Source: Balaenoptera acutorostrata (lineage: Eukaryota > Chordata > Mammalia > Artiodactyla > Balaenopteridae). From it: a DNA stretch of 64,000 nt. The notes below the pieces were generated by a model, which searched no databases, was not told where the DNA came from, and saw only the letters and a list, made by a program, of their open reading frames with translations. Below, piece by piece: positions 11,716 to 22,999 of the stretch. Location of the stretch: contig NC_080072.1 in NCBI RefSeq assembly GCF_949987535.1, positions 54,132,356-54,196,355 of the forward strand, given 5' to 3'. The translations under genes were made by a program, and so were the position numbers. Position 1 is the first letter of the stretch; each line of letters starts with the position of its first letter.

Positions 11716-12081
11716 GTTTCTTTTTTAATTCTCTATTTTTAAAAAATATATATTTATTTATTTGGTTGCACTGGGTCTTAGTTGTGGCACACGGGATCTT
11801 CATCGTGGCTTGCGAACTCTTAGTTGCAGCGTGCGTGTGGGATCTAGTTCCCTGACCAGGGATCAAACCCGGGCCCCCTGCATTGGGAGCTCAGAGCCCT
11901 AGCCACTGGACCACCAGGGAAGTCCCCTAATTCTCTATTTTTTTTAATTGAAGTATAGTTGATTTACAACGTTGTGCTAATTTCTGCTGTACAGCAAAGT
12001 GACTCAGTTATACACATATATACATTCTTTTTTAAAATATTCTTTTCCATATGGTTTATCCCAGGAGATTGGATATAGTTC
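11716..12081 (-). mobile_element. Cetartiodactyl L1 3' end inserted in the RWDD4 pseudogene
   Basis: The body begins with T-rich DNA and GAAGTATAGTTGATTTACAA, the 3' UTR of the cetartiodactyl L1 family read backwards. It is flanked by imperfect copies of CTTCTGGGYTTT (11705-11715 and about 12083-12093), which belong to the RWDD4 sequence and so mark the target-site duplication. A SINE has landed in its A-tail. Confidence 0.8.
11741..11927 (-). mobile_element. tRNA-derived CHR-type SINE (short form) in the L1 tail
   Basis: The minus strand starts GGGGACTTCCCTGGTGGTCC and carries the box-B-like GGTTTGATCCCTGG. It is flanked by TAATTCTCTATTTTT on both sides (about 11726-11740 and 11928-11942). 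It is the innermost layer of a SINE-in-L1-in-pseudogene nest. Confidence 0.88.
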
Positions 12082-12256
12082 CTTCTGGGCTTTTGAAAGT
12101 TGTTCTTTTTTGTCTTTTTTTCTCACTTGATGGGGCTGTATTAGGAACTTCAAACAAGATGATATTTCTTGTGGATGTCGTAGAAATAACAGGGATGGCG
12201 ATTCTCCATGAACTGCTCTTTATCGTCCTTCGCATATTCAAACAACATGTGGGTCA

Positions 12257-12463
<207 letters not shown>

Positions 12464-12719
12464 TTACATCTCCTTCATAAGTAGAATGTGGTGCCTCCAG
12501 TTCCATCTCCTGGTCCTTCTTGGCGCTCAATGCGCTGGTTGCAAGGCGCCTCCCTTGGACTGCATTCAAGACAGCAAGAGAAAATGAGGGCAGTGGCTCC
12601 GAGGCCCATAGCGGTGGGAGGCACACCCTTCACAGGGCAGAAGAGAGTCACGCACGCGCCCCTGGCCCTTGGGCAGCATGAAGCTGCTGGCTAGGGGCTG
12701 GCCTATATTTCATTTTTGA

Positions 12720-13300
12720 CAACAGATTGATCAGCTTCTCTTGCACACCTCTAGTGCAAAGGAGCTCATTGCCTCCAAGGCATCTGAGGCTCTGATTGTT
12801 AGGATGTTCTCACATTTTGATAAATACTGCCTCCTATTGACTTCTACCCTTTGGTCCTTGTGCACAATGGAGACATCAAGTACACTCCTAATCTTTGTTC
12901 CCTTTTTCAGTCCTTCAAAAACTTAAGGTCTATCTTCCATTTCCCCTTCTCTGGAGTGAGGATGGGGCAGGAACCCTGTTAGGGAAGGCAGCTGGCCAAG
13001 GGAAAGTGGGCCGAACTGCCTCATTTTCCCCAGCTGTGCCTTGCAGTCTTGCTATGAGGCTTAGATGGCCCAATGTGTGTAACATGCCAAGAGCGTGATG
13101 CACATGCTTAATAAATGGCAGCTTCTAGTGTTATTAGATGAGAAAAGGAAGGATGAAACAGAACTCCTCTCCTGGGGAAACCATAGTCTGAGAAGGACCT
13201 TCAGGGAACTCTGTAATCCAGAGAGGTTGGGGACAAGGCCCTGGACCTTGAGATGGGGGACGGGGGAGTGAAGTGGGCCAACTAAAGGGGTCTGGGGAGA
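12720..13300. other. Old interspersed sequence, family not named
   Basis: The part GCAAAGGAGCTCATTGCCTC at about 12757 and the following 150 bp look like an old dispersed repeat I know by pattern but cannot name. The remainder (12950-13300) shows nothing recognisable. Confidence 0.35.
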
Positions 13301-13309
13301 ACTCATCTA

Positions 13310-14350
13310 GAGATACACCTCCTTCAAGTTTTGCTTAAATGCCACCTTCTTTGTGAGGCCTTTCCTGACCATCCTATTTACAAATCCTAATCCCTCCCTT
13401 CTCCTGCCCTCCCTTAAAGCCCTTCCCTGCCTTGTTTTCCAATCTGATCTACTTAACTTTAAAAAATATATATATATTTTGCTACTGTTGTTCTTGCTGC
13501 ATCCCTCAACTGAAGCTCACAGCTCCTGTCTGTCAGCCCTATCTCAGACCTCTCTTCTTCTCTGGATTCCTGTAACCACCCCCTTTCCTCTCCCCTTCAG
13601 GCCTGGAGAGGTAATGGTGCCCAAATGTTTCAAGATCCAGGGTACTTCACAACCCCTTGTGGTTTCCCTACTCCCTGCCCACCTCTTTGAATAGAGCCTC
13701 TTCAAATTACTGATGTGACATGGCCATCTGCTTCCCGCTGGACCTGGCTGATGCAGAAGGCCATTCTCCTACAGCCCCTTACACTTCCCTTGAACACAGC
13801 ACTTACCATTCTGTGTTATAATTGTCTACTTTATTTGTTGATTCCACACCTAGAACATAAGCTCCTTAAGGGCACTAAGCCAGCACTAAGTCTGCACAGA
13901 GTAGACCTTACTGAGAATTTGTTGAATAAATGAATGAATGAATAAAGGTAATGAAAGGAAAGATCACTAGGAATTACGTTATCAGGGAAAGCTTCCAAGA
14001 AGAGATAGAACCTGAGACAGCCTGATGTTCTTTCAACCTCTCGGCCAGACCTCTCTCCTCTGAGCACTAGACTCCTATATCTAACTACCTACTTGACATC
14101 TCTGTTTGGATAACATGTTGTGGCTGGGACTCGTGACTTCCTTCCCTGCTCCCTTCAGTATTCTGTCTCTTGGAAAATGCAACCATCATCCATCCAGTTC
14201 CCTGTTTGTTTTCTTCGTAGGACTCAACCCCAACCCAGTCTTCTATTTATCTGTGTGCTGATTTGGGGTCTGCCTTTCCCATTAGACTGTAAGTGCTACA
14301 AGAACACAGGCCAGGTGTATCTTTTTCGCCATAGAATACCCAGGATGTAA
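13310..14350 (+). repeat. L2 LINE remnants
   Basis: The stretch 13310-13945 follows the L2 3' end: TTTTGCTTAAATGCCACCTT, GAGGCCTTTCCTGACC, CATAAGCTCCTTAAGGGCA and GAGAATTTGTTGAATAAATG with ATGA repeats. A second L2 body piece covers about 14040-14350 (CTACTTGACATCTCTGTTTGG). Confidence 0.8.
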
Positions 14351-14749
14351 CTCAATGTCTGTCTAGTAGGTGGGGGAGAAGCGTTGGGAGGTAGGACGAG
14401 CATGGATGATGTCTGTTGTCAACAGTCTCAGAAGCCTGGGTTACCAAGGAAAATACAGCATGAATCACAGAGGAACTTTAATGATCACATCAAGTAATTT
14501 TATTCCATTACTCATCAGGAGCCTGTGTCTGTGCTTCCGCAATCTTGTCTCCTCTTGGCCTGTCAGTTTAGCCCACAGAACATTTGTCTTCTTGTTCTGA
14601 GCTTAACCATTCTCCTGCCTCTGCAGGCAGCAAAGAGTGGTGAAAAGAGCCCTGGAAGACATGCAGCAAGGTGTGGTGTCAAGAGACTGAAGATCTCAGT
14701 GGCCTCTTCTTCCTCACCCTCACACATGCTGTGTCCTGGGCAGCAAGGT

Positions 14750-14980
14750 GGAAGAGTGCTCGAGAACACAGCTCCTGGGGTCCAACGGAGCTGGGTTTGA
14801 ATCCTAGCCCTGCCAATTATCAGCTGTGAGAACTTAACCTCACTGAGTCTTAGTTTCCTTATCTGCAGAATGGGGATTAAAAACAACTATATCTTATGGT
14901 TGTATGGATTACAGTAAGATATTATATTTAAAGTGCTTCACCTGGTACCTGGCACGTAGCAAGTGTTCCATAAAGAATAG
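14750..14980 (+). repeat. MIR SINE, nearly full length
   Basis: The order GGAGCTGGGTTTGAATCCTAG, CTGCCAATTATCAGCTGTGAG, TTATCTGCAGAATGGGG and GTACCTGGCACGTAGCAAG is the MIR core and tail. Confidence 0.85.
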
Positions 14981-14985
14981 CTATT

Positions 14986-15103
14986 GGGAACTCCCTGGTG
15001 GTCCAGTGGTTAGGACGCCGTGCTTTCACTGCCGAGGGCACAGGTTCAATCCCTGGTCGGGGAACTAAGATCACGCAAGCAGCGCAACACAGGAAAAAAA
15101 AAT
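14986..15103 (+). mobile_element. Short CHR-1-like SINE
   Basis: It opens GGGAACTCCCTGGTGGTCCAG, has GGTTCAATCCCTGGTCGGGG, and ends in an A run. It follows directly on a MIR. Confidence 0.85.
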
Positions 15104-15239
15104 TAATAAGGGCATGTGTGTTCATGGTTGTATAAATATGGACTTTTGAATCTTATGGTTTAAACAATAAGGGCTATGGGAATGCAGAAGAATGTGGGTT
15201 CAGTGTGGACTAGGGTTTGCAGAGATGATGGATGTATCA

Positions 15240-15640
15240 ATCAGGAATCTTAGTTGCAACAGACAGAAAACCCAGCTCAAACTGACTTAAGTAGAAAAGG
15301 GAATTTCTCAGCTCATAAAATTATAAAATCCTGACATATCTAGCTTCAGGCATGGCTGGATCCAGGAGCTCAGATGATGTCTTCAGGAAGCTGTCTCTGC
15401 ATCTTTGGGCTCTGCTTTTCTCACTGATGCTCCATGCTCAGGCAGAATCCCATGCTGCAGTAACAAAATGACTGCCTGAATTCCATGCATACACTCTATT
15501 CTATGAATGAAACCGGTAGAAAGAGCTTCTTTACCCCACAACCCTCCTGACAGAAGTCCTGGGTCAGACTCTTATTGTCCTGAAACGGACCCAGTGCTTA
15601 TCCCAGTCACAGAAGCTGGTAGGGGGTGTGTCATCTCTAT
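15240..15640. repeat. Old interspersed repeat, family not assigned
   Basis: The run CTTCAGGCATGGCTGGATCC with GATGATGTCTTCAGGAAGC is a common mammalian repeat pattern, but I cannot name the family with confidence. A similar opening occurs near 54930. Confidence 0.45.
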
Positions 15641-15719
15641 TCAAACCACATACACTTAGATGGGGGAAATGGGTGGAGGGGGCAAAAGGTACAAACTTCC
15701 AGTTATAAAATAAATAAGC

Positions 15720-15838
15720 TGGGAATTCCCGTACTCTGCGCTTTCCCTGCTGTGGGCCCGGGTTTGATCCTTGGTCGGGGAACTAAGATGCCAGGAGCTG
15801 TGGGGCACGGCCATAAATGAATGAATGAATGAATGAAT
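15720..15838 (+). mobile_element. Short tRNA-derived SINE with (AATG)n tail
   Basis: It starts GGGAATTCCCGTACTC, carries the GGTTTGATCCTTGG box, and ends in ATAAATG followed by AATG repeats (about 15815-15843). AAATAAATAAGC flanks it. An internal part is missing compared with the related copy at 14986. Confidence 0.75.
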
Positions 15839-15933
15839 GAATAAATAAGCCATGAGGATGTAATGTACAGCATGGTGACTATAGTTAATAATACTGGATT
15901 GCATGTTTGAAAGTTGCTAAAAGAATAAATCTT

Positions 15934-18577
15934 GGGCTGTGGAGCGGCCTCCCACGCCTGTACCAACGGTGGTGGCCTGCGAGGGTCATTTTTAGTGCGG
16001 GGCGGGGGGCGGAGTGGGGTGGAAGGCGTTCTAGCTTTGCTAATGTAACTACACGTTTACAGAGCTCTAAAACAGAGATGGATAAAACTGCCCTGCCCCG
16101 GGGAACGTAGGCACCGCCTGTCTGGGAAGACCCTGTGGCGGGCAATGCAACAAGCTCCCGATGGGGACCATTCACTGTGCCCAGGGAACTATGGGGCCCG
16201 CGGAGGGGCGGGGACCGCGTTCTTCCTGGCGCTTAGAGAAAGTTCCTGCAGGAGGCGACCTGGGAGCCAAGTTTTTTAGACTGACTGGGGGTTAGCTGGG
16301 AAAAAAGGAACAAGATGGAGCATTAGAAACATTGGGATAGTCACGCGTGTAAGAAAAATTTTGTTCAGGAAAGTGGTAATGGCTTATTCTGGCGAGTGTG
16401 GCAAAGTGCTTGGGATGGTGGCCGTGTCCTGGTCACTGCCCGCCTTATGCTTTCCACTCTGCCAACCCCTGAAGAGTGAAGGCACCTTAACGCCTAACTC
16501 TGGAAATGGGATATTGACCCCGATGAGCTGATGTCCAACTCTGAGTTTGGAAGGAAAAGTAGGTGTTAGTGATGGGGCAAAGAGACATTTAAGTGCAAAG
16601 GTTGGAAAGTATGACAGGGTTAGAGGTCTCCAGAAGAGGGACAGGTGGGAAAAGATTGAGGCCAGATTGGGGAAAGGTATGCTGAGTCATTGATACAAAA
16701 TTTACACACAGCAATTGGAAACAATAATGCCTGAGCAATCAGTCACAAAGCCGACCTAACTTGTTTAGTGGATCATAGGACAAGAAGGAACCGGTCAAGG
16801 GCAGGATGTGTGCTGAAGATGGAGTGATCTGAGAAAACTTTACAAAAAGGTGGCATCTGTGTGTGACCGGGAAAATCAGCTGGGAGGGACTATAATCTTA
16901 TAAGTAAACAGATGAGATGAGTCTTTCCCAGGGTGATATCATGCCAAAAGACACATCCAGGCTAAAAAAGCCTGGAGAATCCTACTGCTGGATTACATCA
17001 TCTCCTCAGTCTTCATGTTGAGGAAATAACCTTTTTGGCTTGCAGATCTGGCAAGATTAAAGCTGCAGGAGAATGGACAGTGAGGTACAGAGAGATGGAA
17101 GGATCTTGGATTTGATTGATGATGCTTGGTGAGAAGACAAGCTGCCTTATGGGGATGTTGCAATACCACTGAATGAGCTTCCTGAACCTGAACAGGACAA
17201 TGGCGGCACCACAGAATGTTAAAGAACAAGAAATGAAGCGGACTGACTTACCCTTACAGTACCTCCATGAGAACATTCCTCCCATAGGAAACTGACACCT
17301 GGCTCCTTGTTCATCGACAGATTTTTTTAAATACACAGATACAAAATGTTTTCTGGGCTTCCCTGGTGGCGCAGCCGTTGAGAGTCTGCCTGCCAATGCA
17401 GGGGACACGAGTTCGAGCCCTGGTCTGGGAGGATCCCATATGCCGCAGAGCAGCTGGGCCCGTGAGCCACAATTACTGAGCCTGCGCATCTGGAGCCTGT
17501 GCTCCGCAACAAGAGAGGCCGCGATAATGAGAGGCCCGCGCACCGCGATGAGGAGTGGCCCCCACTTGCCGCAACTAGAGAAAGCCCTCGCACAGAAACG
17601 AAGACCCAACACACCCATAAATAATAAATAAATTTTAAAAAAATGGTCCACATTAAAAAAAAATCTAAAATAAATAAATAAATAAATAGCAATAATTGCT
17701 CTTTAAAAAAAAAAAATGTTTTCTTTCAGTCCCCTAATTTGAATCTTTGAATGATAGATCAACACTCAAAAATGTACCACTAATTTTGTGGCTGCAAAAT
17801 GCAATGTGAAAATATTTAACCAGAATGAGAAGCTGATTGCGATTTCTTGGGAATGCAGAATATCTGGCCCTTTGAACCTAAAGTTCTTCATTGACTAGCT
17901 TGTGTTTGAACATGATTCATTAAACATTTGCCTTTAACTCTGATTTTGCTTTACTGTCAGAGTTTAACACTTCCCAACTACTTATATGTGTCCTGTGACA
18001 CAGGTGATTGAAGATATGAGAGGGAAAGGTGAAGAACGACAAAGCCAGACATGAGAATTAACTTCTCATATACCCCCATTCTGAGAATCATCTGAGTGGG
18101 TGTGTGTGTAGTCTGTAGATGTAGTGGACATATAGATAGGCCATTCACTGACTAGTGGGATTCCTAAGAATCCCCATGATATTTTCAAACTTTTGATACA
18201 TTTACAAATTAAAAGCTATCTTGACAGTTAACCTCTGCTCTCCCTACAACTTCCTTTAGTGCTGCTGGAAAGGCGAGATGGACCACTAGTTTTATCCAGT
18301 AACAGGACTTCTTATTTTCTCAAAGCCCTTTCAGATATAACTGAAGCACCATGGAGTCAACATTTAGTTACACGTTTGTGTAAGAACTTGTATTTTGAAA
18401 AACACATTGAGGGACATTTATCTCCTAGAATTATTTGCCTCTGTTATGTGGTATCTCTCTTGTTCTCTCCCCAGATTGTAAACTCTGTGGGAAGAGGCCC
18501 TGGCTTTTACATCTGTATCCCTCACTGAAAAACTGAAAACACTGAATAACTGAAACCTCTCTTCAAAAAAAAAAAAA
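15934..18577 (+). pseudogene. ANAPC13P: ANAPC13 processed pseudogene with poly(A) tail and target-site duplication
   Basis: From 17073 the plus strand reads MDSEVQRDGRILDLIDDAW, then a TGA (17130-17132) in place of Arg20, then the APC13 run DKLPY-DVAIPLNELPEPEQ. After GGTTE a 2-nt loss shifts the frame, and the next frame gives VKEQEMK and LQYLHEN-PPIGN to a TGA at 17293-17295. This is the 74-aa anaphase-promoting-complex subunit ANAPC13. The unit ends in a run of A (18565-18577). It is flanked by AAAAGAATAAATCTT at 15919-15933 and 18574-18588, so it was retroposed. About 1.14 kb lies before the start codon, beginning with a CpG-rich stretch (15950-16260). That is long for a spliced 5' UTR, and CTTTTTGGCTTGCAG at 17032-17046 looks like a splice acceptor, so a 5' intron may have been retained. 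A SINE interrupts the 3' UTR. Confidence 0.93.
17355..17709 (+). mobile_element. CHR-2-like SINE in the ANAPC13 pseudogene 3' UTR
   Basis: It begins GGGCTTCCCTGGTGGCGCAG, has the usual CCAATGCAGGGGACACG and GCCCTCGCACAGAAACGAAG blocks, and ends in an AT-rich simple tail. AAAATGTTTTCT flanks it on both sides (17343-17354 and about 17713-17724). It entered after the retrocopy. Confidence 0.92.
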
Positions 18578-18775
18578 GAATAAATCTTAAAAATTCTCAT
18601 CACAAGAAAAAAATTGTTGTAACTGTGTAAGGGGATGGGTGTTAACTAGACTTATTGTGGTCATCATTCCACAATGTATACAAATATCAAATCATTATGT
18701 TGTATACCTGAAACTAATATAATGTTACATGCCAATTATACTTCAATTAAAAGAAACAAACAAACAAATACACAC

Positions 18776-19330
18776 ACATAAAACTGGTGGGGGGTGATTC
18801 CCTAAGGAAAATCTGGATGCTACTATCAGAGGTAGTCTGAATGGCTGTACAGGCTGAGGCAACAAGTATCCTCTATAGTAGGCCTTGGAAAACAGATATG
18901 ATTTGGGCAGACAGGAGATTCACAGTTGAGCAGAAATGAGAAACGAGAAGAGGGGAGTAAGTGTGCCGTGAGCACGGCTCACATACCTGGGCAGAGGGAG
19001 CAGGCATGTTCTGTGGAGTCCTAGAGAGAAGACCTGGGGGAGGGACCAAGCGGGCTTGGGGATGGGAGAGTCACAGGATCCAGATCTCTGCTCACTGGGA
19101 GTGTGCGACAGGCTGCCTCTGATGGGAATGGGCTTCTTGTCTTGGAGGCGAGCAGGTAGAGCTTCCTTGTCAGAGTGGCTATCAGAGGAGCCTTCTAGAT
19201 GGGCTCTGAAATCCCTTGCATCCCTCAGGTCTGAAATTCTGTAGTCCAGAAATCATCGGCTTCCCCCATCCTGATCCCCACCCCTTCTCTCTCTTCTAAA
19301 CTTCTCTCTAAGGGGAGTGCTACATCCTTC
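18776..19330. other. Intergenic, nothing recognised
   Basis: No repeat, exon or RNA gene is evident. Confidence 0.5.
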
Positions 19331-19339
19331 TCCCTGATA

Positions 19340-19885
19340 TATTTATGGGGCGTCTGAAGACATTCTAAATTCTAATTCTGGCTCCTACTGCAAGTGTAGG
19401 ACCTTGGGGGGACCACTTGTCTTCTCTGGGGCTGTTTCTCCCTCAGCACAGGAAGGGGTGAGGCTGTCTGATCTCTGGGGCCTCTGCCAGCCCTGACCTT
19501 CTTGAGTGCCTGTCAAAGACTCAGCCTGGCCCTGGGGAGCAACAGGACACACCACAGCTCTCAGGCCAACCAGGTGTGTTGGCTCTTCAGGGTCTCAAAG
19601 GCACTTTCACACTCATTGTCTCCTTTGGTCCTTTCACTTTCCTGTGTGGAGGGCAAAGTGGGAGTCACAGGAGTGCTGTTTAATGTACTGCCTTTGGAGT
19701 CCAGACTTGAGTTCAAATCATGGATCTGCCTCTAACTAACTATATGAACTTGGGCAAATCTTCATCTGAGCTGGTTTCCTCTTCTCAGAACACAGTCAGC
19801 AATACAACCTTGTGGGTTTGTTATTTGCTGTGATGATTAAATAATGCCTATAAAGTGCTTAGAACAGCCCTGGGCCCACGTGGGT
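19340..19885 (+). repeat. Two MIR SINE remnants
   Basis: A weak copy covers 19340-19500. A better one covers 19675-19885 (TGGAGTCCAGACTTGAGTTC, GAACTTGGGCAAATCTTCATC, AAAGTGCTTAGAACAGCCC). Confidence 0.7.
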
Positions 19886-19889
19886 TGGG

Positions 19890-20635
19890 CTGGAGAGGGG
19901 TGAGTGTGGTGGAATTGAGCTGAGCTGAATAACAAAAACTCCTTGAAGGCACCCAGCATCTCACAAGGCATAGCATGTCCCCAGTCCAGCCTCTGACTGC
20001 AAATCAGGGCCATGTCAGTCAGAGTTCTGGCAGGAAATAGATGGCACCCTGAAACTAGATACTTTGAAGAGAGCATGAAGGAGGGTTTAGGAAACTGACA
20101 AGGAATGGTGCAGCATGTCTGGCTAGCAACAGTGAGGAGGGAAAGCATTGCTAGGCTTGGAGGGCAAGGGTGGGATGGGTTTATTGGAGCCCAGGGAGGG
20201 CAGCCAGGCTGGGACTGTGACTTCATGTAGAGACTGCAACCAACCCATGCTGACCTAGCAGAGACAGAGCTGGGAAATGAATCACTTCCTTTCCCTCCAC
20301 TCCCTCCCCTCCCACCCTTTGGTCTTCTACTGCTGACTCTTTTTGTACCAACCCAGATGGAAGCTCAAGAGCAAGGAGTCCCATGGTGGGTGGAGAACGG
20401 TGGTGAGCATACGGAGGGACAAATGGGAGGATCAAGCAGAGGCAGTGGCAAGTCAGTCAAATGGGTGAGGTCCTCCCCATTCATTTTCAGCCTGCTCCGG
20501 GCAAGGGGTAGTAGGGAGGAGTAGGAGAAGTAAGGAATGTGGGAGGAGGCTGTGAGCCCAGGCTGTTCACCCTAGAAAGGGGTAGGAGGACAATCTGTTG
20601 TTCCTCCAATACCCACCTGCTCTCTCTCACCTCCA
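19890..20635. other. Intergenic, nothing recognised
   Basis: The stretch 19990-20230 may be an old repeat (GTTCTGGCAGGAAATAGATGG). The rest is GA/CT-rich and carries no credible gene. Confidence 0.4.
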
Positions 20636-20639
20636 GGCC

Positions 20640-21047
20640 TTCGCCTATACTGCTCTCTCTGCCTGGAACACCCTTCCTCCTGGGGCTGACTAACTCACCC
20701 TTAGATGCTACCTGCTCCTGGATCAATCTGTGGCTAAAGTCTATCCCCAGACTTTTTAGTTACGAGATCTAAGATACTGCTTTTCATTGCGTTTGAGCCA
20801 GGTTTTCTCTTTCTTACAACTTAGAAGTCACTTGAGCCTTTTCTGCCCCTCTTCCCTTTTAAGATTTGTCACTTCTGTGTTCCCATAGTACCTGTACAAA
20901 CTTCTCTCATGGTACTTATAACAGGTTACTGTGAACAGTTTTTACTGGTGTGTCTCCTCCACCAAGCTGTGAGTTCCCTGAAGACAGGGACCAAGTCTGA
21001 CCCATCTCTGTGTCCCCAGGGCCCAGCACAGGCTGACACACCTTGCA
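20640..21047 (+). repeat. L2 LINE remnant, cut by the LTR at 21053
   Basis: It reads TGCCTGGAACACCCTTCCTCC, then GAGTTCCCTGAAGACAGGGAC and CCCCAGGGCCCAGCACAGG, the L2 3' part. The element is cut by the solo LTR. Confidence 0.78.
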
Positions 21048-21052
21048 CTGGC

Positions 21053-21720
21053 TGTCTTGCCAAAAGTCTGCTTTTGGTTTTAAGGTTCATTGGATTCGCT
21101 GGCAAAATAACCACTCGTCTCACGCAAATAAACAGCTTCAATCAAATCTTTAATAGAAGGTGATTTAACTTAATTTCAATATACAACCATTAAAAGAAAA
21201 GGAATAAGAATATTAACAGAGTATATAAATTTCAATATACAATCATTAGAGGAAAAGGAATAAGAATATTAACAGAGTATATAACAGAGCATACATCACC
21301 GAATTGCACCGACACCTACTTCCAGATCCAAGCAGCAGCCGGGAAGTCCCTTGCACAGCAATCTGGAGTCCCAGTTGGGAAGGTCCCAGGCGGTGCGTTC
21401 CCCCACGGGTGAGACTTCAGAGTGCCGCCCAAAGGAGTCCTGCTTTTAACGCCAAGCTGCAAACTGATGATCATCAGCTTGCGTGAAAATATGCAGCTCT
21501 GGCTGTTATTGCAAATGCTTTGATACTTTAGTTGGAAGTCTCAGAATGTTCGCTGATCCCCGGGAACTGGCCAGATTCCCAAGACTTGCTAGCACCGTTT
21601 CTGCTGACCTGCATGTAGTCTAGCAGTTCGGCATGTAGCTCTTTCAGGGTCTTTGTTTAGTCAAAGGCCTACTGTTGCCTCTGAAGCCTGAAGAAGACTA
21701 TTTTACTAGCTTCCCCAACA
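21053..21720 (-). mobile_element. Solo LTR of an endogenous retrovirus, 5-bp target duplication
   Basis: Read on the minus strand the 668-bp unit runs from TGTTGGGGAAGC to GGCAAGACA, so it has TG...CA ends. CTGGC lies directly outside both ends (21048-21052 and 21721-21725). An ATTAAA word about 70-90 bp before the end fits a poly(A) signal and R/U5. No internal retroviral sequence accompanies it. A 5-bp duplication is typical of ERVL-like elements, but I cannot name the family. Confidence 0.75.
21172..21283. repeat. 56-bp tandem duplication inside the LTR
   Basis: Two adjacent units (21172-21227 and 21228-21283) match apart from three differences (CAACCATTAAAAGAAAA against CAATCATTAGAGGAAAA). 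Duplicated blocks of this size are common in LTR U3 regions. Confidence 0.9.
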
Positions 21721-21879
21721 CTGGCCAGACCACACCAGGCATGTTATCTTCAAGCAACACAGGTTAAGGCCATGTTAGCCAATTGGAGCCTGTTGAGATG
21801 AGGGCAGTGGGGGCAGAGTCTGGAAGCTACATTTTATGAAGAACAGAAGAATCAGGAAAGTTTAACTTGAAGAAGAGCC

Positions 21880-22430
21880 CGCTCCTAGGATAGAATTCAT
21901 TTGCTGGCTCAACAGGCCATTTCTGGGCACCTCTGTGTGAGGCCCTGCCTGGGCTGGTCCTGAGAGGGCCATGGGTGATACAGCTATAGTCCCTGCCTGG
22001 GGAGCTCACAGTCTGGACGGGGTCAGACATGGAAATAAGTAACTACATCACAGGGGCCACTGCCACCCGAGGGGGATGCACGGTGTGGCCAGGGAAGACC
22101 TCTCAGAGGAGGACTTGCAGGAGGGCAGAATTATGACAGTGTTGTGGGCAGGTTTCAGTTTGGGATGAGGAACAACTTTCTAACAATCAGAATTATGAAG
22201 AATGCTCCACATCTGGAGCTGTGTGAGCAGGGCTGGGATGACCACTTCGCAGACTGGATACTGATGTCTGTCAACAAAAGGACCAAAGTGGAGGCTACAG
22301 GGAATTCCTCATAATAACAGTCATTGAACCACTGTTTCCTTTCACATGCTAGGATACAAACAAAGAAAACAAAGAAACAGTCTCTGGCTTAGAAAAGCTC
22401 ACAGTTTAGGTAAATTGAAAAAATGTAACA
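21880..22430 (-). repeat. L2 LINE remnants
   Basis: Reverse L2 patterns are visible: TTTCTGGGCACCTCTGTGTGAGG, GCCTGGGGAGCTCACAGTCTGG, GGAAGACCTCTCAGAGGAGG, and again at 22310-22420 (CTTAGAAAAGCTCACAGTTTAGG). Confidence 0.7.
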
Positions 22431-22499
22431 CTATAGCCTTATACCAGTGTCTCTTGAACTTGAATGATGTATGAACCCCTTTTAAAGGAAAAAAATCAT

Positions 22500-22995
22500 T
22501 GAGGTACTCAGGGCTGATAATCTAAATATGTTCAAATTTAAACTCAGTTTAAACTCCAATGCAACTGTAAAAGCAAATCTTTTGCATAGTATTTATTCAA
22601 TACAAATTTTAATGAAAATGAACAAAACTAAAAAACTAATAAAATGCTAATAACACTAATGCTACCGGACATGTTGAGTTCTTTTGCACTCAGCCTGCCA
22701 GGTCTATAGACGTATTCCAGCTGGTAAGTGAAGAAGGAATGATAGAATCGGAGTATCACATCTTACAAACCCCTAATAAAATAATGAATCTAGGGCATAG
22801 TCATCACAAAAAAAAAAAAAAGAGGAAAAAAATAAAACCCCAAAACAGATACTACATGCTACTTGATGTAAGAACACACCATAACCTACAAAGCAGATGT
22901 GCTAAAAAAAATCATACCTGAATCATGCCAATTGTCAGGATCTACTTTTTAACCTTCAGGAAACACAGGAGAAAAAGATAAAAAAGATGGCGGGG
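22500..22995. other. AT-rich intergenic, nothing firmly recognised
   Basis: The left part (22440-22520) has a hAT-like opening, TGTCTCTTGAACTTGAATGATG. No gene is seen. Confidence 0.4.
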
Positions 22996-22999
22996 GAAC

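Larger units (their letters stand above)
15660..18775 (+). mobile_element. Old L1 3' end split by a SINE and by the ANAPC13 retrocopy
   Basis: Three pieces read as one L1M 3' end once the insertions are removed: 15660-15719 (GGTACAAACTTCCAGTTATAA), 15840-15933 (GTACAGCATGGTGACTATAG) and 18578-18775 (TTCTCATCACAAG through GTTGTATACCTGAAACTAAT). The tail at 18750-18780 is A-rich. The arrangement gives a relative age order: L1 first, then SINE and retrocopy. Confidence 0.8.
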
